Of a stretch of DNA of 64,000 nt, positions 33,174 to 42,722 are shown in pieces. The notes beneath the pieces were generated by a model. The model saw only the letters and a list, made by a program, of their open reading frames with translations. It had not been told where the DNA came from and did no database searches. Where the stretch lies: the NCBI RefSeq assembly GCF_012927305.1, contig NZ_JABBGH010000001.1, forward strand, positions 1,426,001-1,490,000, read 5' to 3'. A program made the translations under genes and the position numbers. Position 1 is the stretch's first letter. Every line of letters begins with the position of its first letter. Source of the stretch: Hymenobacter polaris. Lineage in GTDB: Bacteria; Bacteroidota; Bacteroidia; Cytophagales; Hymenobacteraceae.

Positions 33174-33204
33174 AGCCCACCCCGCTACTGGCAGCGGGGT
33201 GGGC
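33174..33204 (-). terminator. Terminator of the sigma/anti-sigma operon
   Basis: GCCCACCCCGCT pairs with AGCGGGGTGGGC around ACTGGC. On the minus strand it is followed by TTTTGCTTT, 39 bases after the anti-sigma stop. Confidence 0.85.
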
Positions 33205-33242
33205 CTACTGAAAGTAAAGCTTGGAAGCTGCGCTTAGTTCTC

Positions 33243-34112
33243 TTAGATATTCCCTACCACGGTCATGGTGTTCAGCGTGGGATTTACGCTGCCGCCGGTA
33301 GGTTCAATGGTCATGGCGAAGGTTTGGGCGCTGGCGATGTCCTTCATTTGCTGCAAGCCATCACCCGAGGCGGTGGCGGCGGTCAGCATGCCCGCGTCGA
33401 TGGGCTTGCCTTTGTCAAGGGCCCACAGCTGGTACTGCTTGCCGGCGGGCAGCGGCGGCAGCTGCTGCACGTCGAGGTACACGCGGTGCTCGCTTTTGCT
33501 GTAGAGCACCCGGGCGTGGGCTTGCGGGTGGGTGGGCGTGCCGGCCAGCGCCACCAGCTTATACTCGTCGGGCGAGCGCAGCACGTGCAACTGCTGGCGG
33601 GTATCGGTCAACTCGCGGTTGAGCACCTGGGTGGTGCTGGCCACGCGGGCCTGGTCGTTTTCGAGAGCTACCAGGCTTTCGCTGGCTTGCTGCCAGCGGC
33701 TATACAGCAAGGCGTTACCTACCAAACTCAGCAACAAAGCCACCGAGGCCGCGATGGCCCAGCCGCTGCTGCGACCGGCGGCAGGGGCCGCCACGGGGGC
33801 CGCGGCCACATGCGGGTTGGAGGCCGACACGCGCATGGTTGGGGCCTCGGCAACGGGAGTCGCGGGGGCGGCGGGCGGGCCGATTTGGGCAAATACCGCG
33901 CTCAGGACCCGCTCGCGCATGGCGGGGGGCGGCGCTAGGGCGTGTGCCTCAGCGTATACCCCTAGGCCCGCTTCCAGCGCCTCCAGCTCCTCGCGCACTT
34001 GCGGAAAGCGCGCGGCCCAGTCTTCTACCTCGGCCTGGGCGGCCGGCGACAGCTCACCGAGCACGTATTGCTCGAGGCGGCCAGATTCAATATATTCTTG
34101 GTAATCTTCCAC
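33243..34112 (-). CDS. Anti-sigma factor, RskA type
   Basis: The N-terminus, EDYQEYIESGRLEQYVLGEL followed by SPAAQAEVEDWAARFPQVRE, is the zinc-free sigma-binding region of RskA-like proteins. A single membrane helix (WAIAASVALLLSLVGNALLY) lies near residue 130. The C-terminal domain (YLDVQQLPPLPAGKQYQLWA, ASAQTFAMTIEPTGGS) is the RskA-C beta-sandwich in the periplasm. It holds the adjacent ECF sigma factor inactive at the membrane until a signal triggers cleavage. I chose GTG 34112, 19 bases after the sigma stop, over a TTG at 34151 that overlaps the sigma gene. Confidence 0.88.
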   Translation of the reverse strand: MEDYQEYIESGRLEQYVLGELSPAAQAEVEDWAARFPQVREELEALEAGLGVYAEAHALAPPPAMRERVLSAVFAQIGPPAAPATPVAEAPTMRVSASNPHVAAAPVAAPAAGRSSGWAIAASVALLLSLVGNALLYSRWQQASESLVALENDQARVASTTQVLNRELTDTRQQLHVLRSPDEYKLVALAGTPTHPQAHARVLYSKSEHRVYLDVQQLPPLPAGKQYQLWALDKGKPIDAGMLTAATASGDGLQQMKDIASAQTFAMTIEPTGGSVNPTLNTMTVVGNI

Positions 34113-34131
34113 GATTCGAAAGGAAACAGAG

Positions 34132-34692
34132 TTAGCGGACCAGTTTAGCAAGCATTTTCAGAGCGGTGCGGGCGCGGGTTTTTACCGTTCCCAGGGGCAG
34201 GTTGAGTTCCTCGGCCGCCTCACTCTGGGTGAAGCCGCCGAAGTAGAGCAGGTCGATAACCTGGCGCTGCTCGGGCACCAATTGCTTGGTAATCTCTTGC
34301 AGGCCAATGTGCTCGGGGCGGAAGCTGTCGGGGCTAGCCTGCCGCTGGGCGGTGAGGCTATCGTCGAGGCTTTGAACACTGGCACTTACGCGGTGCTGGC
34401 GCGAGCGGATTTTATCAATCGCTAAATTTCGACTGATGTTGACGACCCAGGTAAAGAGGCGGCCTTTGCTGGTATCGTAGCTTTCTATCGAGTTCCAGAT
34501 TTTGACCAGCGCTTCCTGCAGCACGTCCTCGGCCTCGCTATCGTCCTTCACGATGCGCTGAATGACGCCGAAGAGCGCCGCCGAGTAGCGGTCGTAAAAC
34601 TCGGTCATGGCCGACTGCTGGTGCGCGCGCAATCGGCCCACTAAGGCCGCTTCGGCGGCCGTTGGCGTGGATATTAAAGATTGTTCAGACAC
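34132..34692 (-). CDS. ECF RNA polymerase sigma factor
   Basis: Region 2 is visible as ALFGVIQRIVKDDSEAEDVL and QEALVKIWNSIESYDTSKGR with LFTWVVNISRNLAIDKIRSR. Region 4 is in VPEQRQVIDLLYFGGFTQSE and LNLPLGTVKTRARTALKML. These make a SigK/SigE-like extracytoplasmic sigma factor of normal length (186 residues). It starts with GTG at 34692 and is followed by its RskA-type anti-sigma, so the pair forms a membrane-signalling module. Targets are not visible in the window. Confidence 0.92.
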   Translation of the reverse strand: MSEQSLISTPTAAEAALVGRLRAHQQSAMTEFYDRYSAALFGVIQRIVKDDSEAEDVLQEALVKIWNSIESYDTSKGRLFTWVVNISRNLAIDKIRSRQHRVSASVQSLDDSLTAQRQASPDSFRPEHIGLQEITKQLVPEQRQVIDLLYFGGFTQSEAAEELNLPLGTVKTRARTALKMLAKLVR

Positions 34693-34879
34693 GGGAGTGA
34701 TGAGCTAACAGTCATGGGGGGGGCGTTGGTGCCCACGGGGTGGGGTAAGTACGGGTGCGCTAAAGTAACAGCGGCTGCGTTGCCAGCGCGGCCAGCCCGG
34801 CGCGGGCTGCCGGCTAAGCTGGGCCATACGCCAGCCCTGCCAAAACCCGGCGGTCCGCTAGCCGCGTTATACGGGCTAT

Positions 34880-36244
34880 ATGGTCTACGAATCGATAAAC
34901 CCTTACACCGGCCGGCGCTTGCGGCGCTTTGCCACCCTAGGGCCCGCTCAGCTTGAGCGCCGCCTGGCGCGGGCCCACCGGGCCGCCGCGCAGTGGCGCG
35001 CCACTTCCTTTGCCGAGCGCGCCGCCGTGCTGCACCGCACCGCCGAGCTGCTGCGCGCGCGCCAGGATGAACTGGCCCGCCTCATGGCCCTGGAAATGGG
35101 CAAGCCCCTGCGCGACGGCCGCGCCGAAGCCCAGAAGTGCGCCAGTTGCTGCGACTACTACGCCGCGCACGCCGAAGGCTTCCTGGCCGATGAGGAGGTG
35201 ACAACCGACGGCACCCGCAGCTACCTTAGCTACGCGCCCTTAGGGGTGGTGCTAGCCATTATGCCCTGGAACTTCCCGCTCTGGCAGGTGGTGCGCTTCG
35301 CCGCCCCCGCCTTGATGGCGGGCAACGTGGGGTTGCTCAAGCACGCGCCCAACGTGCCGCAGTGCGCCCTAGCCCTCGAAAAGCTGCTGCACGACGCCGG
35401 CGTGCCGCCCACCGCCTTCCAGAACCTGTTTATAACGAACGAGCAAGTAGCCGGGCTGCTGGCCGACGACCGGGTGCGCGCCGCCACGCTCACCGGCTCG
35501 GAGCGGGCGGGCGCGGCGGTGGCGGCGGCGGCCGGCCAGCACATCAAGAAAACCGTGCTGGAGCTGGGCGGCTCCGACCCGTTCATCGTGCTGGCCGATG
35601 CCGACCTAGCGCTGGCCGCCCGCACCGCCGCCCAGGCCCGCCTTATTAACGCCGGCCAAAGCTGCATCGCCGCCAAGCGCTTCATCGTGGAAAAGCCGGT
35701 AGTGCGCGAGTTCACGCGCTTGCTGGTAAGCCACTTGCGCCAGCTGCGCTACGGCGACCCGCTGGCCGACACCACCGACTACGGCCCCCTGGCCCGCCCC
35801 GACCTGGCCAACCAGCTAGCCACCCAAGTGGCCGACAGCGTGGCCCTAGGGGCTAAAGTGGAGCTAGCCGGCGGCCAGCCCCACCCCGGCAGCACCCGCT
35901 TCGACCCTCTGGTGCTCAGCCACGTAAAGCCCGGCCAGCGCGCCTACGCCGAGGAGTTGTTCGGCCCCGTGGCCCTGGTGCTGACGGCCCGCGATGCCGC
36001 CGACGCCGTGCGTCTGGCCAACGACTCGCGCTTTGGCCTGGGCGCCGCCATCTGGACCCAAGATGTGGCCCAGGCCGAGCGGCTAGCCCGGCAGCTCGAA
36101 AACGGCGCCGTGTTCATCAACGGCCTAGTGAAGTCGATGAACGAGCTGCCCTTCGGGGGCGTGAAAAAGTCGGGCTACGGCCGCGAGCTATCCTACCAGG
36201 GCATCCGGGAGTTTACTAATCACAAGGCGGTCTGGATTAAGTAG
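34880..36244 (+). CDS. Aldehyde dehydrogenase, succinate-semialdehyde type
   Basis: The frame gives a full 454-residue aldehyde dehydrogenase. Catalytic residues are Glu228 ([12 protein letters not shown]) and Cys262 ([12 protein letters not shown]); the cofactor loop is in [10 protein letters not shown], and the C-terminal [20 protein letters not shown] is typical of the NAD(P)-dependent succinate-semialdehyde (GabD/Sad-like) group. It oxidises a short-chain semialdehyde in the cytosol. The exact substrate is inferred from family only. The gene is followed by a very large palindrome. Confidence 0.9.
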   Translation: MVYESINPYTGRRLRRFATLGPAQLERRLARAHRAAAQWRATSFAERAAVLHRTAELLRARQDELARLMALEMGKPLRDGRAEAQKCASCCDYYAAHAEGFLADEEVTTDGTRSYLSYAPLGVVLAIMPWNFPLWQVVRFAAPALMAGNVGLLKHAPNVPQCALALEKLLHDAGVPPTAFQNLFITNEQVAGLLADDRVRAATLTGSERAGAAVAAAAGQHIKKTVLELGGSDPFIVLADADLALAARTAAQARLINAGQSCIAAKRFIVEKPVVREFTRLLVSHLRQLRYGDPLADTTDYGPLARPDLANQLATQVADSVALGAKVELAGGQPHPGSTRFDPLVLSHVKPGQRAYAEELFGPVALVLTARDAADAVRLANDSRFGLGAAIWTQDVAQAERLARQLENGAVFINGLVKSMNELPFGGVKKSGYGRELSYQGIREFTNHKAVWIK

Positions 36245-36430
36245 GGGCCTAGGGGCAGTCGAGTTAAACCAGGCAGAAAGGCGGTCATGCTCATCTGGCA
36301 TCCGCTTGTCGAAGCATATCTACCGAACAACGTCATGCGGACGACAGCGGTAGAGATGCTTCGACAAGCGGACGCCAGATGAGCATGACCGCCTTTCTGC
36401 CTGGTTTAACTCGACTGCCCCTAGGCCCCT
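36243..36430. repeat. Very large palindrome, about 82-bp arms
   Basis: The left arm starts GGGGCCTAGGGGCAGTCGAG and runs to CATATCTACCG (about 36324); the right arm is its reverse complement with two mismatches. The central 20 bases (AACAACGTCATGCGGACGAC-like) form the loop. It contains the family core (GTCATGCT, CTTGTCGAAGCAT) inside longer locus-specific flanks. CCTAGG occurs in both arms. It lies between the convergent aldehyde dehydrogenase and polymerase IV genes. Confidence 0.95.
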
Positions 36431-36433
36431 CCC

Positions 36434-37504
36434 CTACTCGAAAAGCCCGAGCTGCTGGCCGGCTTGCACTGCCTCACCTTCGAGGCTCGAGAGCGCCACG
36501 CCCAGCAGGCGCACGCCTTGGGCGGGGGGCAGCAGCGGGGCCAGTAGCTCGTGGGCGGCTTGGGTAAAGTGGGCAAGCGAGCGCACCGGCGCGGCGGCTG
36601 AGCGGCTGCGCGTCAACTGCTGAAAATTATCGTACTTGAGCTTGAGCGTGACCGAGCGCCCGGCCACCCCTAAGCGCTCGGCGCTGGCCCACACGCTAGC
36701 CAGCAGCGGCGCCAGGCGCTCGTAAAACTCGGGCTCCGCGGTCAGGCTTTGGGCAAAGGTGGTTTCGGAGCCGATGGACTTGCGCACCCGGTCGGGCACG
36801 ACGGGGCGGTGGTCCTGGGCGCGGGCAATGGCGTAGTAGTAGCCGCCGGCCTTGCCAAAATGCTGGCGCAGAAACGCTTCGGTTTGCTGCCGCAAGTCGA
36901 GGCCGGTGAAGATGCCCAGGCCGTTGAGCCGCGCCGCCGTAGCCGGCCCAATGCCGTGGAACTGCCCCACCGCCAGCGCCTCTACAAACGCGGGCCCCTC
37001 GTGCGGCCGAATCACGAACTGCCCGTCGGGCTTGCGGTAGTCGGAGGCTAGCTTGGCCAAAAACTTATTGTAGGAAATTCCCGCCGAGGCCGTGAGCCCG
37101 GTGGCCGCCCGAATGCGGGCCCGAATTTCGCGGGCCCACTGGGTAGCCGTCGTGCCTGGGGGTAGCTGCTGCGTCACGTCGAGGTAGGCCTCATCCAGCG
37201 ACAGGGGCTCGATAAGCGGCGTGTACTCGGCCAGAATGGCGCGCACCTGCGCCGACACGGCCTTGTAGACCTCGAAGCGGGGCTTCACAAATACCAGCTC
37301 GGGACAGCGGCGCCGGGCGGTGACCGAAGGTATGGCCGAGCGCACCCCGAACTGGCGCGCCTCGTAGCTGGCCGCCGCCACCACGCCCCGGCCCAGGGCA
37401 CCGCCCACCGCCACGGGCCGCCCGCGCAGGGCGGGGTCGTCGCGCTGCTCTACGGAGGCGTAAAACGCATCCATATCGAGGTGAATAATTTTGCGGGCTT
37501 CCAT
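36434..37504 (-). CDS. dinB: DNA polymerase IV (Y family)
   Basis: The start MEARKIIHLDMDAFYASVEQ carries the first catalytic Asp; SLDEAYLDVTQQLP supplies the second acidic pair. GISYNKFLAKLASDYRKPDG and VGQFHGIGPATAARLNGLGI are the palm and helix-hairpin-helix parts. The C-terminal little finger ends with VQAGQQLGLFE, resembling the Q-L-x-L-F clamp-binding motif. It copies damaged DNA with low fidelity. At 356 residues it has the usual length. Confidence 0.95.
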   Translation of the reverse strand: MEARKIIHLDMDAFYASVEQRDDPALRGRPVAVGGALGRGVVAAASYEARQFGVRSAIPSVTARRRCPELVFVKPRFEVYKAVSAQVRAILAEYTPLIEPLSLDEAYLDVTQQLPPGTTATQWAREIRARIRAATGLTASAGISYNKFLAKLASDYRKPDGQFVIRPHEGPAFVEALAVGQFHGIGPATAARLNGLGIFTGLDLRQQTEAFLRQHFGKAGGYYYAIARAQDHRPVVPDRVRKSIGSETTFAQSLTAEPEFYERLAPLLASVWASAERLGVAGRSVTLKLKYDNFQQLTRSRSAAAPVRSLAHFTQAAHELLAPLLPPAQGVRLLGVALSSLEGEAVQAGQQLGLFE

Positions 37505-37562
37505 CGCAGCAGCTAGCCGAGTGGCTGCCGCGCAAACAAGCAGCGGCCCCCGGCCGATTCCC

Positions 37563-38336
37563 TTAGCAGTAGCCTCGCACTTTGTACGCGGCGTAGCCCA
37601 CCAACTCGTGCAGCAGCCGGCCCCAGCGGCTCAGCGCGTCGAGGCTGGGCAGCAGCCAGTAGCTGAGGCCCTGGCTAGGGTCGGTGCTGCGGTAGCCGGC
37701 CGGGAAGGGCACCGGGTGCAGCCCCACCTTGGCAAAGCACCCTAGGGCCCGCCGCTCGTGAAAGGCCGAGGTAACGAGCACCAGCGACTTGATAGCCGGG
37801 TGGCTGGCCAGCAGCTGCTTAGTATACAAGGCGTTTTCGCGGGTATTGCGGCTGCGCTCCTCCAGCAGAATGGCGCTGGGCGGCACGCCGGCCAGGCGTA
37901 GCAGCGTGCTCAGCTGGCGGGCCTCCGAGGTGCGGCCGGGCACCGGGTGCAGCGCGTTCGAGCCGCCCGAAATAATAATGCGCCGCACCCGCCCGGCCCG
38001 GTACAGCCACAGGGCATTGGTGAGGCGGTCGGCCCCCGAGTTGAGGTACACCCGGTCGTGGGGCGACTTGCCCTCAGCGGTGATGCCGGTGAGCAGCACG
38101 GCCGCATCGGCCGGGGCTACGGCGGCCAGCGGCACTGGCGGCAGCTCCCAGACCAGGGTAGCCGAGTTGACGAGCGCATTGTTGCCCCCCAGCAGTAGCA
38201 GCAGCAGGGCCGCCCCCAGCCAGCGCCCGCGCCAGCGGCCGGCGGGCCGGGCCACCATAGCGGCCACCAGCAAAGCCAGCAGCCACAGCCCTGGCGAAAA
38301 AGCAAGCAGCAGCAGTTTAGAAAGAATGAAAAACAA
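37563..38336 (-). CDS. YdcF/ElyC/SanA family protein (DUF218)
   Basis: Two membrane helices at the N-terminus (LLLLAFSPGLWLLALLVAAM and LGAALLLLLLGGNNAL) precede the DUF218 domain: DAAVLLTGITAEGK, RRIIISGGSNALHPVPGRTS, EERSRNTRENALYTKQLL and LVLVTSAFHERRALGCF. The family acts at the envelope; ElyC and SanA affect peptidoglycan or enterobacterial antigen steps in Escherichia coli. The specific reaction is unknown. Confidence 0.88.
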   Translation of the reverse strand: MFFILSKLLLLAFSPGLWLLALLVAAMVARPAGRWRGRWLGAALLLLLLGGNNALVNSATLVWELPPVPLAAVAPADAAVLLTGITAEGKSPHDRVYLNSGADRLTNALWLYRAGRVRRIIISGGSNALHPVPGRTSEARQLSTLLRLAGVPPSAILLEERSRNTRENALYTKQLLASHPAIKSLVLVTSAFHERRALGCFAKVGLHPVPFPAGYRSTDPSQGLSYWLLPSLDALSRWGRLLHELVGYAAYKVRGYC

Positions 38337-38371
38337 AGAAATTCTTATTGCTTAAGTAGTTAGAATAATTC

Positions 38372-38483
38372 ACTGAAAACGTCATGCTGCGTTAAGCCCA
38401 GCATCCCGCTCACTCGCTGAGGCTATTAAGCTCTCAGTAGCGAGGGCAAGATGCTGGGCTTAACTCAGCATGACGTTTTCAGT
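38372..38483. repeat. Intergenic palindrome, variant of the GTCATGCTG family
   Basis: ACTGAAAACGTCATGCTG and CGTTAAGCCCAGCATC pair with the opposite arm (38450-38483) over 34 bp with one mismatch. It shares only the GTCATGCTG core with the main family; the inner part differs. Confidence 0.85.
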
Positions 38484-38509
38484 ATCGCCCCTGGCGGGTG
38501 CCCTAGGGG

Positions 38510-38866
38510 CTAGTTGCGCACCGGCACGAACGCCCGCAGGCGGTCGAGCTGACCGGTTACCTGTTTTTCCTCGGTCAGGGCGTCGCACTCCAGCAGGCGG
38601 CCCTGGCAGTAGCTCACGAAGAAGGGCGCCACTTTCTCATCCATCAGCTTCTTGGCCACCGGGTTCTGGTCGGAGTTGAGGCGCACAAATAGGATGCCCA
38701 CGTTTTCGGGTGCATCCACAAATTTGGCAAAGGGTGGGGCCAGGACCTCGCAAATCTTACAGTCCTCGGACGTGAATTTGGCAAATACTTTTAGGTTCTC
38801 GTGTATCAGGCGGCGCAGGCTATCGTCGGTGGCATCTACCACGTGCTGGCGTTCGGCTTCAGTCAT
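38510..38866 (-). CDS. Thioredoxin-like protein
   Basis: The 118-residue protein has a thioredoxin fold with a redox pair in SEDCKICEVLAPPFAKF (Cys36, Cys39; C-K-I-C instead of C-G-P-C). The cis-proline strand appears in EKVAPFFVSYCQGRLLE. There is no signal peptide, so it is cytosolic. It may reduce or isomerise an unidentified partner. Confidence 0.85.
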   Translation of the reverse strand: MTEAERQHVVDATDDSLRRLIHENLKVFAKFTSEDCKICEVLAPPFAKFVDAPENVGILFVRLNSDQNPVAKKLMDEKVAPFFVSYCQGRLLECDALTEEKQVTGQLDRLRAFVPVRN

Positions 38867-38957
38867 AAATTTCTAACTTAATGGCGGGCGGGAATAAGGA
38901 CTGCCGCAAAGCCCTAGGATATTTCAGGCGGCAATTGCTTTCCCGTAAAGGTACGGC

Positions 38958-40736
38958 CTAGCGCCCGAGCATCAGGTCGCGGATGTACTTCACCGGGGCG
39001 TTGCCGTAGCTGAGAAACCGCTCGTTGAAGTTCTTGACACTGAACTTGGCATCCTCACGGCGGCGCACCTCATCGCGCAAAGCCACGATGGCCGCGTAGC
39101 CCGTGAAGTACGAGCTGAGCTGCACCTGGCTGAGGGTGGCGCGGTGCCACTTGCCGGTGGCCTCGGCCTCTTCCTGAAAGCCCTCGCGCATGAGCAGCTG
39201 CTTGATTTGGGTTTCGCTGGCGTTCTGGGTTTGGATGAGATTATCGACCACCGCGTTCAGGGTCGAGCGCATATTCCACTTGTCCCAGAGCAGCCATATC
39301 TCGTCGGAGTTGCCGCCGTAGCCGCTTTCTAGCATCATCTTTTCCGAATACACGGCCCAGCCCTCAATCATAGCCCCGTTGGCAAAAATGCTTTTTACCA
39401 GCGAGGGCGAGCGGTTGGCATACACCAGCTGAGTGTAGTGGCCCGGAATAGCCTCGTGGATGTTGAGAATCTGCAGGGTATAGTCGTTGTACTCGCGCAG
39501 GTAGCTTTCGGCGCGGGCGGCGCTCCAGGTGGCGGGCAGCGGCTCCACGTTGTAGTAGGTGTTAGCCTTGGTGTCGTAGGGGCCGGGCGCGCTCACGCTG
39601 GCCCCGGCGCCGCTGCCGCGCATGTAGAGCGGGGTTTCGCGCACTACCAGCGGCTTGGTGGGGTCCTGGGTCAGCAGCTTATGGTCGTTCACATACTTAG
39701 TGAGCACCGGAATCTGGCGCTTCACGGCCGCCACGAAGCCATCGCGCGGGGCGTGCTTGAGCGTGAGCTGGTCGATAACCTGCCGAATGAGGGCCAGCGT
39801 ATCGGCCGGGGCTTTTTGGCCGGGGCAGTATTTGGGGAAGAGGCGCGCCGCTCGGCGGCCCATGTCATGCAGCAGCTCGGTTTTGTGCTGCTGGGCCAGT
39901 GCAAACAGCTGGTCGGCCGAGTAGCGCGACTGAATATCGAGGGCAAACTTGCGGTCGAACAGCGCCTTGCCAATGCGGAAGGAGCGGAACTGAGTACGGC
40001 CCGCCAGCACGTCCTGCTGTAAAAAAGCGAGGTAGCCCCGAATGGCGGCCTGCGCCCCCGCCACGCGCTGCGTCAGCAACTGCGCCTCGGCCGCGGGCAG
40101 GCCCGCCCGGCGGATGGAATCGGCCAGGGCGGGCCCGAACACGGCCAGGCCGCCCTCGTTTTGCTGCACCGCCAGCTCGGTGTGCTCGCGGGTGGGCTGG
40201 CTGATGTTGGCGCGGGCGGCAGCGTAGTAGGCGGCGGCGCCCGCAATTTTGTCGGAGATGTTGCGCAGGCGGCGGGCCAGCGGGTAGTGGTGGCCGTTGA
40301 GCAGGTCGCCCACGCTGGCGCCCAGGTTGTAGCTGGCCGGGTTCCAGCGCCAGCTTTGCAGCGTGTCGGCGTACCAGCGCTCGCTCACCAGCTCGTTGCG
40401 CAAAATGCGCCAGTCAATCTGGTTGCCCGGCGAGAGGCTATCGAGCGCGAAGCCCCCTAGGGTCCCCAGGTTTTGGGCCACGAACGCCGCCTCGCGCTGC
40501 CGCTGCGCCCCGTCGGGAATCACGAGCAGCGAGTCGTACTTGTGGAAGCCCTGGGAGGAGGCGTAGTCGGGGTTCAGCCGCCAAAAGCTCAGAATAAACT
40601 GGTTTTTATAGCGGTCGAAGCGCGCATCGGCCGGCGAGCTGGCGGTGAGGTGACCGGTTTTGGTGGCCTCCGCATCGGGCCGACCCGAGCAGGCCGAGGC
40701 GGCTAGTGCCAACAGCAAAAAGTAAGGAAGTTTCAT
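38958..40736 (-). CDS. DUF885 family lipoprotein, probable metallopeptidase
   Basis: MKLPYFLLLALAASAC is a lipoprotein signal. The mature protein belongs to DUF885, whose putative zinc motif is visible as NIHEAIPGHYTQLVYA (H-E-A-x-P-G-H). Conserved downstream blocks are MIEGWAVYSEKMMLESGYG and SQVQLSSYFTGYAAIVALRD. Members resemble M2/M32-type peptidases. ATG 40736 is used because it gives the lipoprotein signal; upstream 60 residues in the same frame are low-complexity spacer. Confidence 0.88.
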   Translation of the reverse strand: MKLPYFLLLALAASACSGRPDAEATKTGHLTASSPADARFDRYKNQFILSFWRLNPDYASSQGFHKYDSLLVIPDGAQRQREAAFVAQNLGTLGGFALDSLSPGNQIDWRILRNELVSERWYADTLQSWRWNPASYNLGASVGDLLNGHHYPLARRLRNISDKIAGAAAYYAAARANISQPTREHTELAVQQNEGGLAVFGPALADSIRRAGLPAAEAQLLTQRVAGAQAAIRGYLAFLQQDVLAGRTQFRSFRIGKALFDRKFALDIQSRYSADQLFALAQQHKTELLHDMGRRAARLFPKYCPGQKAPADTLALIRQVIDQLTLKHAPRDGFVAAVKRQIPVLTKYVNDHKLLTQDPTKPLVVRETPLYMRGSGAGASVSAPGPYDTKANTYYNVEPLPATWSAARAESYLREYNDYTLQILNIHEAIPGHYTQLVYANRSPSLVKSIFANGAMIEGWAVYSEKMMLESGYGGNSDEIWLLWDKWNMRSTLNAVVDNLIQTQNASETQIKQLLMREGFQEEAEATGKWHRATLSQVQLSSYFTGYAAIVALRDEVRRREDAKFSVKNFNERFLSYGNAPVKYIRDLMLGR

Positions 40737-40774
40737 GCAGGCGAAAAAGCGAAGTAAGCAGTCAGCGCAGGGCT

Positions 40775-41821
40775 TCACGGCGCGGGCGGGCCTAGGGTTG
40801 CCGGGGCGGCCAAGGGCACCAGCCGGGGCCGGGCCCGCAGGTGCTGGTACCAGCGGGCGTGGCGGCGGTCGCGGCGGGTGGCGGCGCGCTGCATGGGGGC
40901 CAGCAGCTGCTCGCACAAGCGGTTCATTATCAGGTCTTCGCTGGTATAGGTAGGCTGGCGAACGGCGCGTTGCAGTAGGGCAATGGCGTAGCGGCGGTGA
41001 TGCCCCTGATACTTGTAGATGCGCGCCAAATCGTAGGTGTACTGGATGCGCTCGGGGGCGAGAGCGCGCGCTTTTTCGAGGGCCGCAATGGCCTGGTCGG
41101 TGCTGGCGCTGCGCGGCGCGCCCCCCAGAAACACCCGCGAAAACAGCTTTTCTAGGGCATTGTAGTGGGCCACGCGGTAGTGCCAGCGGCCCAGCAGCTG
41201 CCAGGCCTCGGGCAGGTCAGGGCGGCGGGCAGCAGCCAGCATCACCGGGTTTTGCAGCTCCTTAAACAGGCGCAGCCGGTCGCGGGCGTTCAGCAGCCCG
41301 GCCTGGCTAAACAGGGCCAGGGCCAGCGCGTAGTTGCTTTCGCCGGCCGTGGGGGCTAGGGCCAGGGCCTGCTCGGCGTAGCGCCGGGCCTCGCCAAAGT
41401 AGGCGGCCTTGCGCGTTTCGTCGGTGTAGCGGTTGCCGATGCGCACGCTCAGCACGGCGGCGCGCCATAGGCTCTCGTACTCCTGCGGATTGATTTTGAG
41501 CGCCGCCTGGTACTCGGCCAGCGCCGCCGAGTCGTGGTAGCCGGTTTGCAGCGAGGCGGCCTGGCGCAGGTGCCGGCGCAGGGCGGCCGTGTCGGGGTTG
41601 GCGCTGCCGCCGGGGCGGGCCAGCGGGCCCAGCTCAGTGGGCGTGGGCACAGCCGGCAGCGAGGGCTGCGAAGTGGTCGTTTGGGCGTGGGCTGGCCCTA
41701 GGGCCGCTAGCAGTAGCAGGCAAGCGGCCAAGTGGCGCACAAGGCCCAGCCAGCGCCTCGCGATGCGGTGGCTGGCAACCCGACAGCTAAGCCGACAACC
41801 TACGGGAGAAAGGTGCTGCAT
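40775..41821 (-). CDS. Secreted TPR-repeat protein
   Basis: A long N-region with a hydrophobic segment (HLAACLLLLAALGPAHAQ) acts as the signal. Residues about 80-330 contain helix pairs of the TPR/RMD type: SAALAEYQAALKINPQEYES, LWRAAVLSVRIGNRYTDETR, AEQALALAPTAGESNYALAL and AIAALEKARALAPERIQYTY. It is probably periplasmic and mediates protein contacts. The gene is 25 bases from the SDR gene upstream, so the two may be cotranscribed. Confidence 0.8.
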   Translation of the reverse strand: MQHLSPVGCRLSCRVASHRIARRWLGLVRHLAACLLLLAALGPAHAQTTTSQPSLPAVPTPTELGPLARPGGSANPDTAALRRHLRQAASLQTGYHDSAALAEYQAALKINPQEYESLWRAAVLSVRIGNRYTDETRKAAYFGEARRYAEQALALAPTAGESNYALALALFSQAGLLNARDRLRLFKELQNPVMLAAARRPDLPEAWQLLGRWHYRVAHYNALEKLFSRVFLGGAPRSASTDQAIAALEKARALAPERIQYTYDLARIYKYQGHHRRYAIALLQRAVRQPTYTSEDLIMNRLCEQLLAPMQRAATRRDRRHARWYQHLRARPRLVPLAAPATLGPPAP

Positions 41822-41846
41822 AACTCGAAAAGCAACCAGCAACCCC

Positions 41847-42641
41847 CTAGGTTCCTTCGCGCATGAACCGCGTTGCCATCGCCAGCTTTAGCTTGCGGAA
41901 AGGCACTAGGCTGATGCCTAAAGCCAGGAGTTTGTTTTTGAGGCCCGTCACCACGTTTAGTTCACCTTGCTGCATGGCTCGGTAGCCGGCTTTGGCCACA
42001 GCGGTGGCTGTGGGCAGCTTGCCCTGCGCCTGCGACCAGCCACCCATGTCGGCCCGGGCCAGGAAATTAGTCGCCGTCACGCCTGGACTTAGTACGGTCG
42101 CCGTAACGCCGGTGCCTCGCAGCTCGGCATGCAGCGCCTCCGTAAAATTCATGATGTAGCTCTTAGAAGCACCGTACACGGCCATGTGGGGCACCGGCTG
42201 GAAAGCCGACGTGGAGCCTACATTCAGGATGCGACCCGTGCGACGACGCACCATATCGCGGGCGACCAGCGTGGTGAGCGTCGTCACAGCTAGTACGTTC
42301 AGCGTCAGCATGTCTTCGTAAAGCGCGGCGTCTTCCTGCACCACATCTTTATACGAGCCGAAGCCGGCATTATTCACCAGGTAATCGAGCTGCCAGCCCT
42401 GCTCCTGGCACTGCCGGTACACGGCAGCCGCCTGACCAGGCGCACTTAGGTCGGCAGCCAGGCAGCTTACCCGAATGCCGTATTGCCGCTCAAAGTCGGC
42501 CTTGACGGCCTCCAGCTCGGGCTGGCGCCGGGCCACCAGCGCCAAGTTGATGCCATCCTGGGCGAAAAGGCGGGCCAGCTCGTAGCCAATACCGCTGGTA
42601 GCGCCCGTCACTAGGGCCATCTGGGAAGGAATAGTGGGCAT
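41847..42641 (-). CDS. Short-chain dehydrogenase/reductase (SDR)
   Basis: The cofactor motif TGATSGIG (residues 12-19), the structural YLVNNAGFGSYKD, the catalytic Ser in NVGSTSAFQPVP and the Y-x-x-x-K in AVYGASKSYIMNF define a classical SDR. An arginine after the first strand (VARRQPE) suggests NADP preference. The substrate is unknown. The TPR gene follows 25 bases downstream on the same strand. Confidence 0.92.
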   Translation of the reverse strand: MPTIPSQMALVTGATSGIGYELARLFAQDGINLALVARRQPELEAVKADFERQYGIRVSCLAADLSAPGQAAAVYRQCQEQGWQLDYLVNNAGFGSYKDVVQEDAALYEDMLTLNVLAVTTLTTLVARDMVRRRTGRILNVGSTSAFQPVPHMAVYGASKSYIMNFTEALHAELRGTGVTATVLSPGVTATNFLARADMGGWSQAQGKLPTATAVAKAGYRAMQQGELNVVTGLKNKLLALGISLVPFRKLKLAMATRFMREGT

Positions 42642-42722
42642 TGGCTAAGTGTGAAGTAGTAAGCGTCCAAGCAAGCTAGTGCGCTTACGTCAAACTACCC
42701 CGCGCAGTGACGAGTACGCCCC

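Noticed and set aside
36243..36430. Large palindrome as a phage or plasmid attachment site
   Set aside because: No integrase or direct-repeat copy is present, and sister palindromes occur at many gene ends.
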